From an uncultured Prevotella sp. (lineage in GTDB: Bacteria > Bacteroidota > Bacteroidia > Bacteroidales > Bacteroidaceae), in the NCBI GenBank assembly GCA_905234145.1, contig CAJOGK010000001.1:62001-126000 (forward strand): a stretch of 64,000 bases of DNA. Reading direction: 5' to 3'. How positions within the stretch are numbered: position 1 is the first letter of the stretch; each line of letters opens with the position of its first letter. This document shows positions 1 to 9,214 of the stretch, one piece after another. The notes under the pieces were generated by a model. That model was given only the letters and a program-made list of their open reading frames with translations, had not been told where the DNA came from and made no database searches. The position numbers were made by a program, and so were the translations under genes.

Positions 1-1
1 G

Positions 2-142
2 AAATTTGTAGTTGCTTATGGGCATGAAACCATCAAGATTTGGGATTACCCTCTGTTACAGAATCTAATAGATCGTACTAACTCTCTTTTCCGAAATCGC
101 AAACTAACCGAAGAGGAAAAGGACATATTCCATTTGGAATAG
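2..142 (+). CDS. C-terminal end of a WD40-repeat protein (partial, probably a TIR-WD40 paralog starting upstream)
   Basis: Frame 2 reads KFVVAYGHETIKIWDYPLLQNLIDRTNSLFRNRKLTEEEKDIFHLE*, matching the C-terminus of ORF 14376-17009 (NTIRIWNFPSLQELIDETHERFKDNPLTSEERKIYYLD*). Confidence 0.75.
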   Translation, partial: KFVVAYGHETIKIWDYPLLQNLIDRTNSLFRNRKLTEEEKDIFHLE

Positions 143-154
143 AGTCTGACAGGG

Positions 155-275
155 TAAAACAAAACAAAGATTATTTCGCATTTATAAGTTACAAACGTGA
201 GGATATTGAATGAACTATATGGGTACAACATGAGTTGGAGCATTATCATCTGCCTGAGCAGATAAAACAGGCATA
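155..275 (+). pseudogene. Degenerate TIR-domain N-terminal fragment
   Basis: Translation QNKDYFAFISYKREDIE*TIWVQHELEHYHLPEQIKQA* aligns with the TIR starts at 3475 and 14376 (EYFVFISYSSLDNEWAIWLRHELEHYHLP) but has an in-frame stop and is cut short. Confidence 0.75.
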
Positions 276-335
276 GTGATAGAACCAGACTCTTAAATGA
301 CTCTTTATTATGATAGTCAATGATTAAAACGAAAT

Positions 336-629
336 ATGATGAAACAAGTAAAGTACACACCGCAGCCTATTGACACTACGGATGTCAAGCTGCCAGAGGA
401 ATTAGAACAATTGGTAGAGCAGATGTCAAAGAACGTACATGAGGTATGGGCCGAGACTCGTATCAAGCAAGGATGGAAGTATGGCGAGCAACGCAATGAT
501 GATTTGAAAACTCATCCATGCCTTGTACCGTACGAGGATCTTCCAGAAGTTGAAAAAGAGTACGACCGCAATACTTCTATCGGCACACTAAAGCTGATTA
601 TGAAGCTTGGATTCAAAATTAGTAAGTGA
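336..629 (+). CDS. Stand-alone RyR (ryanodine receptor repeat) domain protein
   Basis: QPIDTTDVKLPEELEQLVEQMSKNVHEVWAETRIKQGWKYGEQRNDDLKTHPCLVPYEDLPEVEKEYDR is characteristic of the RyR domain family. Confidence 0.85.
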   Translation: MMKQVKYTPQPIDTTDVKLPEELEQLVEQMSKNVHEVWAETRIKQGWKYGEQRNDDLKTHPCLVPYEDLPEVEKEYDRNTSIGTLKLIMKLGFKISK

Positions 630-655
630 TTTTGAGATCAAAATGATTATAACGT

Positions 656-1054
656 ATGAAAAAGTATTTCTATTTGATGGTTGTGTTGGTCTTTGTGAGT
701 TGCTCACAGATGGATCTGCCAGAGAAGGAAGTAATGTCAGTAGTCCCAGAGCATGAAGCGTCTGATTGGTCAGTAGAGCGAGTGTATTTTATGGATAGAG
801 GAAATAGAATGATTGCTCGCGTGAACAGAGAAGATCTTGGCGGGGAATGGTATTTCTACAGGTCTATAGACAAAGGTGAACAGGTAATGATGTCTGCTAT
901 CTCAGACCAGTTGTTTCGAAAAGATGTCAGCGAGTATCCTTGCATCACCTCGACCTTTAAGTTTGCAGATGATGTCTATCGAATCCATCGGTATGATGGC
1001 AAACAATCAAGGTATTCTCAATATTATTTCTTGATTATTTCCAAGAAAAAGTGA
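656..1054 (+). CDS. Small putative lipoprotein
   Basis: 132 aa ORF with lipoprotein-like signal MKKYFYLMVVLVFVSCSQ. Confidence 0.6.
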   Translation: MKKYFYLMVVLVFVSCSQMDLPEKEVMSVVPEHEASDWSVERVYFMDRGNRMIARVNREDLGGEWYFYRSIDKGEQVMMSAISDQLFRKDVSEYPCITSTFKFADDVYRIHRYDGKQSRYSQYYFLIISKKK

Positions 1055-1257
1055 GGAGTTAGACATCTTTTTGTGCTTTGCACTTACTGGGTGTTTTATG
1101 CAGTTGATAGACTCTATTTTGGAAATTTTTCTATGAAAAACTTGTTTGTTTCAATTATTCTTTGTATTTTTGCAACATCTCCAAGAATTTGATACACCCT
1201 TGCAAAGGGTTGCATGATGGTTCTTATTTAAAATTTAACTTAGAGGACTTAATCACA

Positions 1258-2355
1258 ATGTATAAAATAATCAGAAGTAAATATCTGGCTTCAGAGTCTC
1301 TGCTTAAGCAGATTGTTGGGGCTGTTTTTGAGCATTGGCAGCTTCTGTGGGTACTGTTACTTTTGTTAATTGCCCCATTGCTGACTATGTGGGTAGCACC
1401 TAACATTTTCAATGTTATTATTAATAATTTCTGGTATCAGTTGGCATTCCTAACCATTTTGGTAATGCTAGCGATAGCTGTATGTCGTAAATTGACTGAC
1501 ATCTTTAGTCTACGCAAAAAAGAAATTTGTATTACCTGGTGTCAGATGTCCATTTTGATAGCCGTTGGTATATGGATTATTGGTTTTATGATTATTTTCA
1601 ATACCAAGAGTCATCCCCGTTATGCAGCAGCTCTTGCAGTTATTGGAACATTGACAGCATGGATTTTTCAGGATACAATAAAGGGAGTCGTAGCCTTTAC
1701 TCATTTACGGCTCAATCATCAATTATGCATTGGAGACTGGATAAAAGTTCCTAAATACAATGTAGACGGTGTTGTAACGCGTGTTTCTTTAACGAACGTG
1801 ACCCTTTACAACTGGGATACGACGACGGCATCCATTCCTACAAGTGTCTTGCATTCTGATTATTTCGTAAATCTTCAAAAGATGAGGGATGGTAAAACCT
1901 ACGGGCGCCGAATGTACAAAACGTTTATTTTTGATACAGGTTGGTTCCATTTGTTGTCCGCTGAGGAGGCAGAAGAATTGAGATCGTCAGAAGATATTGT
2001 GAGGTATCTGCCCAAAGAAGAGATTAAAGAAGGCATGCTAAACGCACAGTTATTCAGGTTGTACTTGTTTCATTGGTTGATGAATAATCCGCATATATCC
2101 CAGCAACCGAGCCTTATCGTCCGTTGGATGGAACAAGTTGAATTTGGCATGCCTTTGCAAGTTTATGCTTTCATCACCGATACTGCCTTGTCTTCGTTTG
2201 AATGGCGACAATCTCAAATCATCGAGCATATTTTTATGTCAATTGATTGGTTTGGTCTTCGCCTGTATCAGAGTCCATCCAGCTACGATGTCAGCAATAG
2301 TAATATCCACTTAACGGATAAGGCTGCAACTTACAGAAAGGAGGATAATCTATGA
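1258..2355 (+). CDS. Mechanosensitive (MscS-family) ion channel
   Basis: Multiple TM helices followed by IFQDTIKGVVAFTHLRLNHQLCIGDWIKVPKYNVDGVVTRVSLTNVTLYNWDTTTASIPTSVL, the MscS core. In-frame ATG at 1258 preferred over 1162. Confidence 0.85.
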   Translation: MYKIIRSKYLASESLLKQIVGAVFEHWQLLWVLLLLLIAPLLTMWVAPNIFNVIINNFWYQLAFLTILVMLAIAVCRKLTDIFSLRKKEICITWCQMSILIAVGIWIIGFMIIFNTKSHPRYAAALAVIGTLTAWIFQDTIKGVVAFTHLRLNHQLCIGDWIKVPKYNVDGVVTRVSLTNVTLYNWDTTTASIPTSVLHSDYFVNLQKMRDGKTYGRRMYKTFIFDTGWFHLLSAEEAEELRSSEDIVRYLPKEEIKEGMLNAQLFRLYLFHWLMNNPHISQQPSLIVRWMEQVEFGMPLQVYAFITDTALSSFEWRQSQIIEHIFMSIDWFGLRLYQSPSSYDVSNSNIHLTDKAATYRKEDNL

Positions 2356-3482
2356 GTGAGATGAGAGAAAAACCGTTCGAATATTTAAGGAGAAGAGAGA
2401 ATGGATCAAAGTTCGAGGACGAAGTTGTTAAGAACTGGTATATCGCCAGAGCCTTCATCTTGGACAAATTAAGCAACATCGCTTTTAAGCCCAATTCAAA
2501 TGAGCATCTGCATGTTGTGGTTACGGATGATTGTCCGTTGATGTTATATATTGTTAGGCAGGTAGCTCTTTCTGCCCACTACATAAACTATGATGAAGAG
2601 AATGAATACGAATCTCTTAGAAATCGGACGGTTATCACGTTGGTAAGCAAAAATCCAGACATTAAGAGGGAATTAGAGAAGGAAGAGTATCTCTGTAATC
2701 TTCCTAAATATTGCAAATATAAGGAAGGTAATTCTAAGTCTCAACATGAAGACTCATACATTGACATAGAGATACAGGTTGTATCGGAATTATCCGATGC
2801 AGACAAGTTAAACTGTACTTTTGTCCTGAATAAAGAAGATGTGGAGGCCTTTTGCAAACAGAAGGCGGAAAGAGGAGAGGATATCTATAGTATAGATACG
2901 AGAAAGGCTGTATATGCAAGCAAGATGTATAGTTTAGGTGCAGTTATAGAAAATTTACCAGCAGAAGATATTCATTGCACCAGTCGATACCTCATGGCAC
3001 TGAATGTTTTTCAATATAGCAAGTTGAGAGATAAGCCTACACCTCTAATGGATGAGAGCATTTGTAATAACCAAAGCAGAGTGAAAGAAAGGCTTTCCAA
3101 TCTTTTCTGCTCTGATTGTTTTGAATCGCGATGTTTGAGTATTCTTTTATGTAGTAATGGTGATACCAAAAAGGAAAGAAAAATATGGGAAGACAACAAT
3201 AGAGTTTTGTCAAGAAGCGAACATGCACGTTGGGTTGTTGAAAAACTAATCATGGGTTATAGTCCATTAAGCGAGGAGCAGCGTTTCAAGGATGAAAGTT
3301 TGTTTTACGACAATAAGAAAAAGACGTTATATCGTAAAGCTTTGAAAAATGATTCCAAGAATCCTTCCCACATAGATTTGTGTTCTTATGCAGATTTGCG
3401 ACGAGTCAACCCAGCAGATCTGAAGTATGACAGTTTCCTAATGCTTGCGATCCCCATAATACTAAAAAAGGTAAATGAATAA
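2352..3482 (+). CDS. Rossmann/RCK-like protein with C-terminal RyR-like domain
   Basis: Starts inside the stop of the MscS gene (ATGA overlap). C-terminus SEHARWVVEKLIMGYSPLSEEQRF...KNPSHIDLCSYADL parallels the C-terminus of ORF 22232-24310. Confidence 0.7.
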   Translation: MSEMREKPFEYLRRRENGSKFEDEVVKNWYIARAFILDKLSNIAFKPNSNEHLHVVVTDDCPLMLYIVRQVALSAHYINYDEENEYESLRNRTVITLVSKNPDIKRELEKEEYLCNLPKYCKYKEGNSKSQHEDSYIDIEIQVVSELSDADKLNCTFVLNKEDVEAFCKQKAERGEDIYSIDTRKAVYASKMYSLGAVIENLPAEDIHCTSRYLMALNVFQYSKLRDKPTPLMDESICNNQSRVKERLSNLFCSDCFESRCLSILLCSNGDTKKERKIWEDNNRVLSRSEHARWVVEKLIMGYSPLSEEQRFKDESLFYDNKKKTLYRKALKNDSKNPSHIDLCSYADLRRVNPADLKYDSFLMLAIPIILKKVNE

Positions 3483-5685
3483 TTTGATTGACGGCAGGTA
3501 TCAGTATTTTGCGTTTATCAGCTATAAACGGGAGGATGAACGTTGGGCAAAGTGGCTACAGCATGAACTGGAGCATTACAATTTGCCGTCCAATCTAAAC
3601 GGTAGGACGGATTTGCCAAAGGAAATCCGTCCCGTATTTAGGGACACCTCAGAACTGACACCAGGAAATTTGCCAGAGCAGATACGTCAGGCTCTTGAGA
3701 TGTCGAAATATCTCATTGTCGTATGTTCGCCCCGTTCGGCTAAATCTGAATGGGTAAACAAGGAGATAGAGTATTTTATCTCCATAGGTAGAACAAGAAA
3801 TGTTATCCCCTTTATCGTCGATGGCAAAGCGTTCTCAAAAGATATTTTTGAGGAATGTTTCCCTTTGGCTCTCCGAAAACTGCCACAGGAACAGGAACTA
3901 CTTGGCGCCAATATCAACGAGATGGGGCGCGATGCGGCTGCGGTGAAAGTAGTAGCACGGATGTTCGATATTCGTTTTGATGAGTTATGGCAACGACACG
4001 AGCGAGAAAAGAAAAGACGCAGAATAATTCTCATAGCATCTGTGGCGCTTTTTGTTATAGCTGTTGTCGGAGTCGCTTTCTGGATGTACCTTCAACGGCA
4101 GGAAACCTTGCGCGCCAACTGGAAGATGATGGAGAATCAGGCGCGTATGGTGGCAGAAAAGTCTAAAGAGGAAGTGAAACAAGGCCATACCTATGATGCC
4201 ATCATAGCATTACTTGAGTTGTTGCCAGATGATGGAAGCCGTCCTTTTGTGCCTGAACTGGAAGAGGCCCTGCGCACAGCATACGATTCATTGAGGTCGC
4301 ATCGGTGGAATGTGAGATATTTCAATCGGAGTTATGACCTGATGACATTTGCAGGCGATGATAGATATATTGTTTGCGAGGACGACTCTTTAGTTGACAT
4401 CTACGAATCCAAGAACTTGCACAAGACTGCGGAGTTTAAAATGCCGGAAAACTTGCGCGGCTTGCCTTCATTCCTTTCTTCTGCATGCGACTCTATTTTT
4501 GTAATGGATACCCTATGTGTTTGGTGTTATTCTATTCCAACAGAGAAACTCATCAAGAAAATGGACTATACTGAGACTACTCTTGACATGTGCATGAATG
4601 CCTGTTGCGATATTATAGGTTACCAGGAATGGCCTTGGATAAAAAGGTGGATGAAAAATAAGGGAATCCCTGATAACGTTGTCATAAGGGGATATAATCC
4701 ACGTAAACAGCTCTTGCTCTATAGTCAGGAAGTTGAAAACACAGAATTCGATATCCAAAGTTATTATATGCTCTATGATTGTAAAAAAGGTAAAATTGCA
4801 AAGGTTTTAGATAATCATGGGAAACCCTTTAGTGCTAATGCGTGGATAGATATAACTAGCACTTCTTTTTCGCCTGACGGCGGTAAACTTGCTATTGCAT
4901 ACATGAATGGAAAAGGGATAATACTTGATTTGGATGATTATTCAGAAGTTCCTTTTGATTGTGGAAATAGTGATGACTGCGCGCATTATTCTAATGTTTT
5001 GACATATGGGCGCAATGGCCAGATTCTTCATACGTCAATTTATGATTCATTTAAAATCTTCGATGGAAATTCACTTGCTCTTGTCGATTCTGTTCCCTCA
5101 TTCTTCTCTGATGCGAAGTCTGGGGAGATGAATTCCGCAGGCAATATCTGTATGATAGGAGATACAGACGATTGTTTTGTGTGGTATCTAAATGAAAAAG
5201 ATTCAAGCAAGGATGTGCATGGCAGATTTATAGAAATAAACAAACCAGAGGATAATTTAATCAGTAATAGGTTCAATATTTTTAATGATGAAGATGGTGC
5301 CCTTTGTTTTGAGGACAGAAAAGGTGAATACAAGTCATGGAGAAAGATTGAAAAAGGAAAGTATTTGGAAATAAAGGGTTACTTCCAAGATTATCAGTAT
5401 ATGGTAGTAACCAAAGGCGGTTTCAGAGATGCTCAGTATGGCTCTGAGGTCATAGATGTTGTTACAGGAACAACGGTATACCATTTTCCTTCAGACATAT
5501 ATTATGTTGATCATGTATATTATAACAGTGAGTCGGAACAAATGACTATAGGTAATTCCGATGGGCCATTCCTAGACAGTATAATAGATTTCCCGTCTTT
5601 TAAGAAATTGGTTGACTTATGCAAAAAGGCTACCGAAGGTATGGAACTTTCTAATAATTCTAGAAGATTATTCTATTTAGACTAA
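3475..5685 (+). CDS. TIR domain - TM - beta-propeller-like protein
   Basis: YFAFISYKREDERWAKWLQHELEHYNLP...VVCSPRSAKSEWVNKEIEYF (TIR), TM helix IILIASVALFVIAVVGVAFWMYL, WD-like C-terminal half. Confidence 0.85.
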   Translation: MNNLIDGRYQYFAFISYKREDERWAKWLQHELEHYNLPSNLNGRTDLPKEIRPVFRDTSELTPGNLPEQIRQALEMSKYLIVVCSPRSAKSEWVNKEIEYFISIGRTRNVIPFIVDGKAFSKDIFEECFPLALRKLPQEQELLGANINEMGRDAAAVKVVARMFDIRFDELWQRHEREKKRRRIILIASVALFVIAVVGVAFWMYLQRQETLRANWKMMENQARMVAEKSKEEVKQGHTYDAIIALLELLPDDGSRPFVPELEEALRTAYDSLRSHRWNVRYFNRSYDLMTFAGDDRYIVCEDDSLVDIYESKNLHKTAEFKMPENLRGLPSFLSSACDSIFVMDTLCVWCYSIPTEKLIKKMDYTETTLDMCMNACCDIIGYQEWPWIKRWMKNKGIPDNVVIRGYNPRKQLLLYSQEVENTEFDIQSYYMLYDCKKGKIAKVLDNHGKPFSANAWIDITSTSFSPDGGKLAIAYMNGKGIILDLDDYSEVPFDCGNSDDCAHYSNVLTYGRNGQILHTSIYDSFKIFDGNSLALVDSVPSFFSDAKSGEMNSAGNICMIGDTDDCFVWYLNEKDSSKDVHGRFIEINKPEDNLISNRFNIFNDEDGALCFEDRKGEYKSWRKIEKGKYLEIKGYFQDYQYMVVTKGGFRDAQYGSEVIDVVTGTTVYHFPSDIYYVDHVYYNSESEQMTIGNSDGPFLDSIIDFPSFKKLVDLCKKATEGMELSNNSRRLFYLD

Positions 5686-5725
5686 AAACAGCAAGATATT
5701 ATATAAATCTAAAAAACAAGTTATT

Positions 5726-5950
5726 ATGTTTACGGTAAAAGTTATTGAAAGAAGTACTGGCAAACCAGCGTATTACAAGAAGGTGGCAGTTATTTTTAAA
5801 GGATTCTTTCGTGGTGCGACGAAAGATGTCTATACAGACAGAGACGGTGAGGCGCATTTTGATTATGACAATGGAAATGGCACCATCTATGTACAAGGCG
5901 AAAACGTCTATGAAGGTGAGATAAGCGGACGCAAGATTATCTATATTTGA
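5726..5950 (+). CDS. Small predicted beta-rich protein (carboxypeptidase-regulatory-like)
   Basis: 74 aa; MFTVKVIERSTGKPAYYKKVAVIFKGFFRGATKDVYTDRDGEAHFDYDNGNGTIYVQG; lies between TIR and ART genes on the same strand. Confidence 0.6.
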   Translation: MFTVKVIERSTGKPAYYKKVAVIFKGFFRGATKDVYTDRDGEAHFDYDNGNGTIYVQGENVYEGEISGRKIIYI

Positions 5951-5959
5951 TGAGACTGT

Positions 5960-7006
5960 ATGGACAATGATATTGTAGAACTGGGATTATGGGCTGTAGC
6001 CATTGTGGTTGGTCTCATAGTTCTCAGGTTCCTATTACGTAGTTGTGTGCATGTGCTGGAAATATTTTATTATATGTTTTTCAGGGCACTGTCTTTCCTT
6101 TTCAGTTTTCTGAATGGGCTACAGCGTCACTTGTCAAAACCCTGGCGGGCGCTTTACAAGAAGCATCATGGCTCTGATGGAATAAACAAGTTCATGCGAG
6201 GATTTTGGACAATCATAAAGATCCCGCTTTATGTTGTCCTAACCCCTCTTCGATTTGTAAATGCGGTATTCTACAATATTGTTGTTCATAGTAGTTTTGA
6301 GTTCTTCAATTATCTTTCGGAAATTATAGATCCAACCTCAAAGAAAGAAGGAGGTTTTAACTTTGTCACATGGACATTGTTGATGCCGCTGAGGATAATC
6401 AAGTATGGCTGGCATTACCTGCTTTCATTAATAGAATGTATCATTTGGACGGTTATCGATACGATCATACCGGCTCTCACTCTCTATCACGGAACCAGCC
6501 ATGAAGCCAGTGAGAGTATTTGTCAAAGCCCGGGACGCATAGGAGCCAAAGACTGGTATAGTGGCGTCTGGAATGTAGGTGGAGGTAATTTTGCTGGCAA
6601 CGGCATCTATTTTGCTCCTGTACGAAGGACATCAGAGCATTATGCCAGATTTAATACTAATAAATCCTTGATAATCTGTCGCGTTTCATTGGGAAAAGTT
6701 ATAGACCTTGGTATGGCACCGAAGTATGTATATAACCAATGTGGGTCTTCAAATGCTTTAGAGGCTACAAATTGGGGATTAAAGAATGGATACACAACTG
6801 GTGAATGGTGGCGAAGTGACGAAGGGTGGTGGGAATATTGTATGTACGACTGGCAAAATCGCTATAATTCCAGTTGGAGGATAAGACCGTTATATGTAGA
6901 GGATCTCAACAACAATCTTATTCTTCGTATTCCTGGAGGAATGGCACATTGGCTTTTCAGGAAAATGGTTATCAAGGATCTCAAAGAATCTATTTTTGGA
7001 AAATAA
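5960..7006 (+). CDS. Membrane-anchored PARP-like ADP-ribosyltransferase
   Basis: N-terminal hydrophobic helices; C-terminal half has LYHGTS, GNGIYFAPVRRTSEHYAR and WWEYCMYDWQNRYNSSWRIRPLYV, matching the H-Y-E arrangement of PARP-type ARTs. Confidence 0.7.
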   Translation: MDNDIVELGLWAVAIVVGLIVLRFLLRSCVHVLEIFYYMFFRALSFLFSFLNGLQRHLSKPWRALYKKHHGSDGINKFMRGFWTIIKIPLYVVLTPLRFVNAVFYNIVVHSSFEFFNYLSEIIDPTSKKEGGFNFVTWTLLMPLRIIKYGWHYLLSLIECIIWTVIDTIIPALTLYHGTSHEASESICQSPGRIGAKDWYSGVWNVGGGNFAGNGIYFAPVRRTSEHYARFNTNKSLIICRVSLGKVIDLGMAPKYVYNQCGSSNALEATNWGLKNGYTTGEWWRSDEGWWEYCMYDWQNRYNSSWRIRPLYVEDLNNNLILRIPGGMAHWLFRKMVIKDLKESIFGK

Positions 7007-8225
7007 AGCTATTATGGATGAATTAAAAACAAAATACGACGTATTTATAAGTTATTCGAGAAAAGACACGGAGATTGCTGACAAGATTTGTCAGGTTTTT
7101 GACAAAGTGGGAATTACCTATTTCATTGACCGACAAGGAATTGGTGGCGGTATGGAGTTCCCAGCAGTGCTAGCAAAAGCAATCAAAGAAGCAACGGTGT
7201 TCCTTTTCTTGGCTAGCAAGAATTCCTATGCATCCAAATTTACGCAAAGTGAGATCGTTTATGCATTTAATAAGAAGCAAAAGCAAAATATCATTCCGTA
7301 TATCATTGATGGTAGCACTATGCCCGATGAATTAGAGTTCACTTTTTCTGCTATTAATTGGAGACGGATGGATAGTCACCCAATAGATACTGTTTTGGTA
7401 AACGATATTCTTTTCAAAGTTGGGAAGCAAAGAAAAATAGGTGATGAGAACGGACTGCCGAAAGATTCCGGGAGTAACGATGACAAGCATCAAAAAGCAA
7501 ATTCTTATGCCAGACTTATAGAAAAGTATTTTACCAATAGTAACTTCTCCGGAAAACATTTGGCCTGGATTGTATTGGCTTATTCTATATTGTTGTTCAT
7601 AGTGATGGCAATCCTCAGCAAGAACTATATCCAGACTCATTACTCTACTGTTGAGAATGTTGTAATGATTTCTATTGTTACTTTTCTCCTATTCACAGTA
7701 GTAGGCATTGTTCGTCCGGCAAGTATAGCACTTCATAATAGAAAAGAAGTTCTTAAATTCTATTTATCATCTGCCATTATTTCATTTGCGTCTTTGTTAT
7801 TTCTTACAGGTAATAAGAATGTCATGAAGTCACCCGACAATGAAATCCAACAACTTGATTCGATCCGAAACGCGAATGAACAAGGATTGCCAAACCTCCA
7901 TTTTGAGAATGGAGCATATTTTTACAAAGGCACTTTTGTTGACGAGGACCAAATACCATATCCAGTAGAAATCCAATTCACGTATTCAAACGGACAATTA
8001 TCTAATTGTATCTACCACAATGTAACAATCAAAGGTAAATTGAAGATGGAAGGAGCAATTATCAATGATTCTCTTCGATTAAAGGGCAAAGCCGGAAGTC
8101 ATGACTTTTCAATTGTGTTAGGCTGCAAGGATACTTCCCAGTATCTTGAAGGTTACGCACTAGATGAAGAAAAGAGACTTGAGGTTTCATTAAAGAGTAC
8201 ACTGCCATCGAACAAGGACAAGTAA
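6996..8225 (+). CDS. TIR domain protein with C-terminal TM helices
   Basis: YDVFISYSRKDTEIADKICQVFDKVGITYFIDRQGIGGGMEF...; TM segments LAWIVLAYSILLFIVMAIL etc. Confidence 0.85.
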   Translation: MENKAIMDELKTKYDVFISYSRKDTEIADKICQVFDKVGITYFIDRQGIGGGMEFPAVLAKAIKEATVFLFLASKNSYASKFTQSEIVYAFNKKQKQNIIPYIIDGSTMPDELEFTFSAINWRRMDSHPIDTVLVNDILFKVGKQRKIGDENGLPKDSGSNDDKHQKANSYARLIEKYFTNSNFSGKHLAWIVLAYSILLFIVMAILSKNYIQTHYSTVENVVMISIVTFLLFTVVGIVRPASIALHNRKEVLKFYLSSAIISFASLLFLTGNKNVMKSPDNEIQQLDSIRNANEQGLPNLHFENGAYFYKGTFVDEDQIPYPVEIQFTYSNGQLSNCIYHNVTIKGKLKMEGAIINDSLRLKGKAGSHDFSIVLGCKDTSQYLEGYALDEEKRLEVSLKSTLPSNKDK

Positions 8226-8233
8226 CAATATTT

Positions 8234-9214
8234 TTAGTTCTGTTTCCTTGAACTGCCATAGCCCAGTTTCTTCACCAACTTGATGGTATTATATGCCATC
8301 AGGCGGTCATATTCTTTCTCATCATCGGGTAAGGCTGTATATGGCAGTATGCAGGGGTCTTGCTTCTTTTGCTCGTCTCTGTCCTTGCCATACGTCCAGC
8401 CGTCCTTCATCATTTTCTCTGCCCAGATGTCATGGGCATTCTCTGCGATGGCTTCAATCAGTTCTTCCAGGTCTTCATCAAGCGGTATGGAATCCACGTT
8501 GATAGGATGTGGCTCATACTCATCTGCCGACTGGAAAACCTGAATCATATAGTTATGCGATTCTTTCCATGCATTCAGGAAATCTAAAACAGGCACCTTT
8601 TTAACGTATGGGTCTTCATAAGGGTCAAAGATGGTAATGGCATCGTTATCAATCCTTGTCACTACAACCGCATGATTCGTCAAATCTTCTAAATCCACTT
8701 CCTCTGCATACAGTTTCTCCCTATCAACGCCAATAACGACATCATTGTTTTCCTCAAGTGCTTTTCGAATGTCTTCTAGTGTGGAATCATATCTTCTGCT
8801 AACAAACATACCTGAATATGCCAACAAGTTTCCCAAACAATAAAGCGGTGTACCTTCTGGCTTAAGCCAATCTTTCTTTCTTGCAGTATTAATCAAGTTT
8901 TCTTTATCGTAAATGATATGATGACGTTGAAGAATAAAGATTTCACAAAGTACGGCACAGACATTCTCTCCACTTAATGCAGCCAACTGAAGCATGGGTA
9001 AAACTTCACTTTGTAGTGGAATGATCGATACTTCTTCGTTTGGCGAAGCGGCAAAGCCGATTACATCTTCTGCCTGAAGAGCGACGTTAAGAACCTCTTG
9101 CAACTGCTTGTCTTTCTTTAAAGCCCGAAGCACCTGCTTAGTTTCCTCTTCACTGGTGTTGCCATCGAGATAGGCGGCCAGCAACTCGTCGGATATCAAG
9201 TCTTTATTTGCCAT
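8234..9214 (-). CDS. Putative anti-sigma-like N-terminus, C39/papain-like peptidase-fold middle, C-terminal RyR domain
   Basis: DELLAAYLDGNTSEEETKQVLRAL (anti-sigma-like); GENVCAVLCEIFIL...NHAVVVTRIDNDAITIFDPY (Cys/His/Asp pattern); PHPINVDSIPLDEDLEELIEAIAENAHDIWAEKMMKDGWTYGKDRDEQKKQDPCILPY (RyR). Confidence 0.65.
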   Translation of the reverse strand: MANKDLISDELLAAYLDGNTSEEETKQVLRALKKDKQLQEVLNVALQAEDVIGFAASPNEEVSIIPLQSEVLPMLQLAALSGENVCAVLCEIFILQRHHIIYDKENLINTARKKDWLKPEGTPLYCLGNLLAYSGMFVSRRYDSTLEDIRKALEENNDVVIGVDREKLYAEEVDLEDLTNHAVVVTRIDNDAITIFDPYEDPYVKKVPVLDFLNAWKESHNYMIQVFQSADEYEPHPINVDSIPLDEDLEELIEAIAENAHDIWAEKMMKDGWTYGKDRDEQKKQDPCILPYTALPDDEKEYDRLMAYNTIKLVKKLGYGSSRKQN

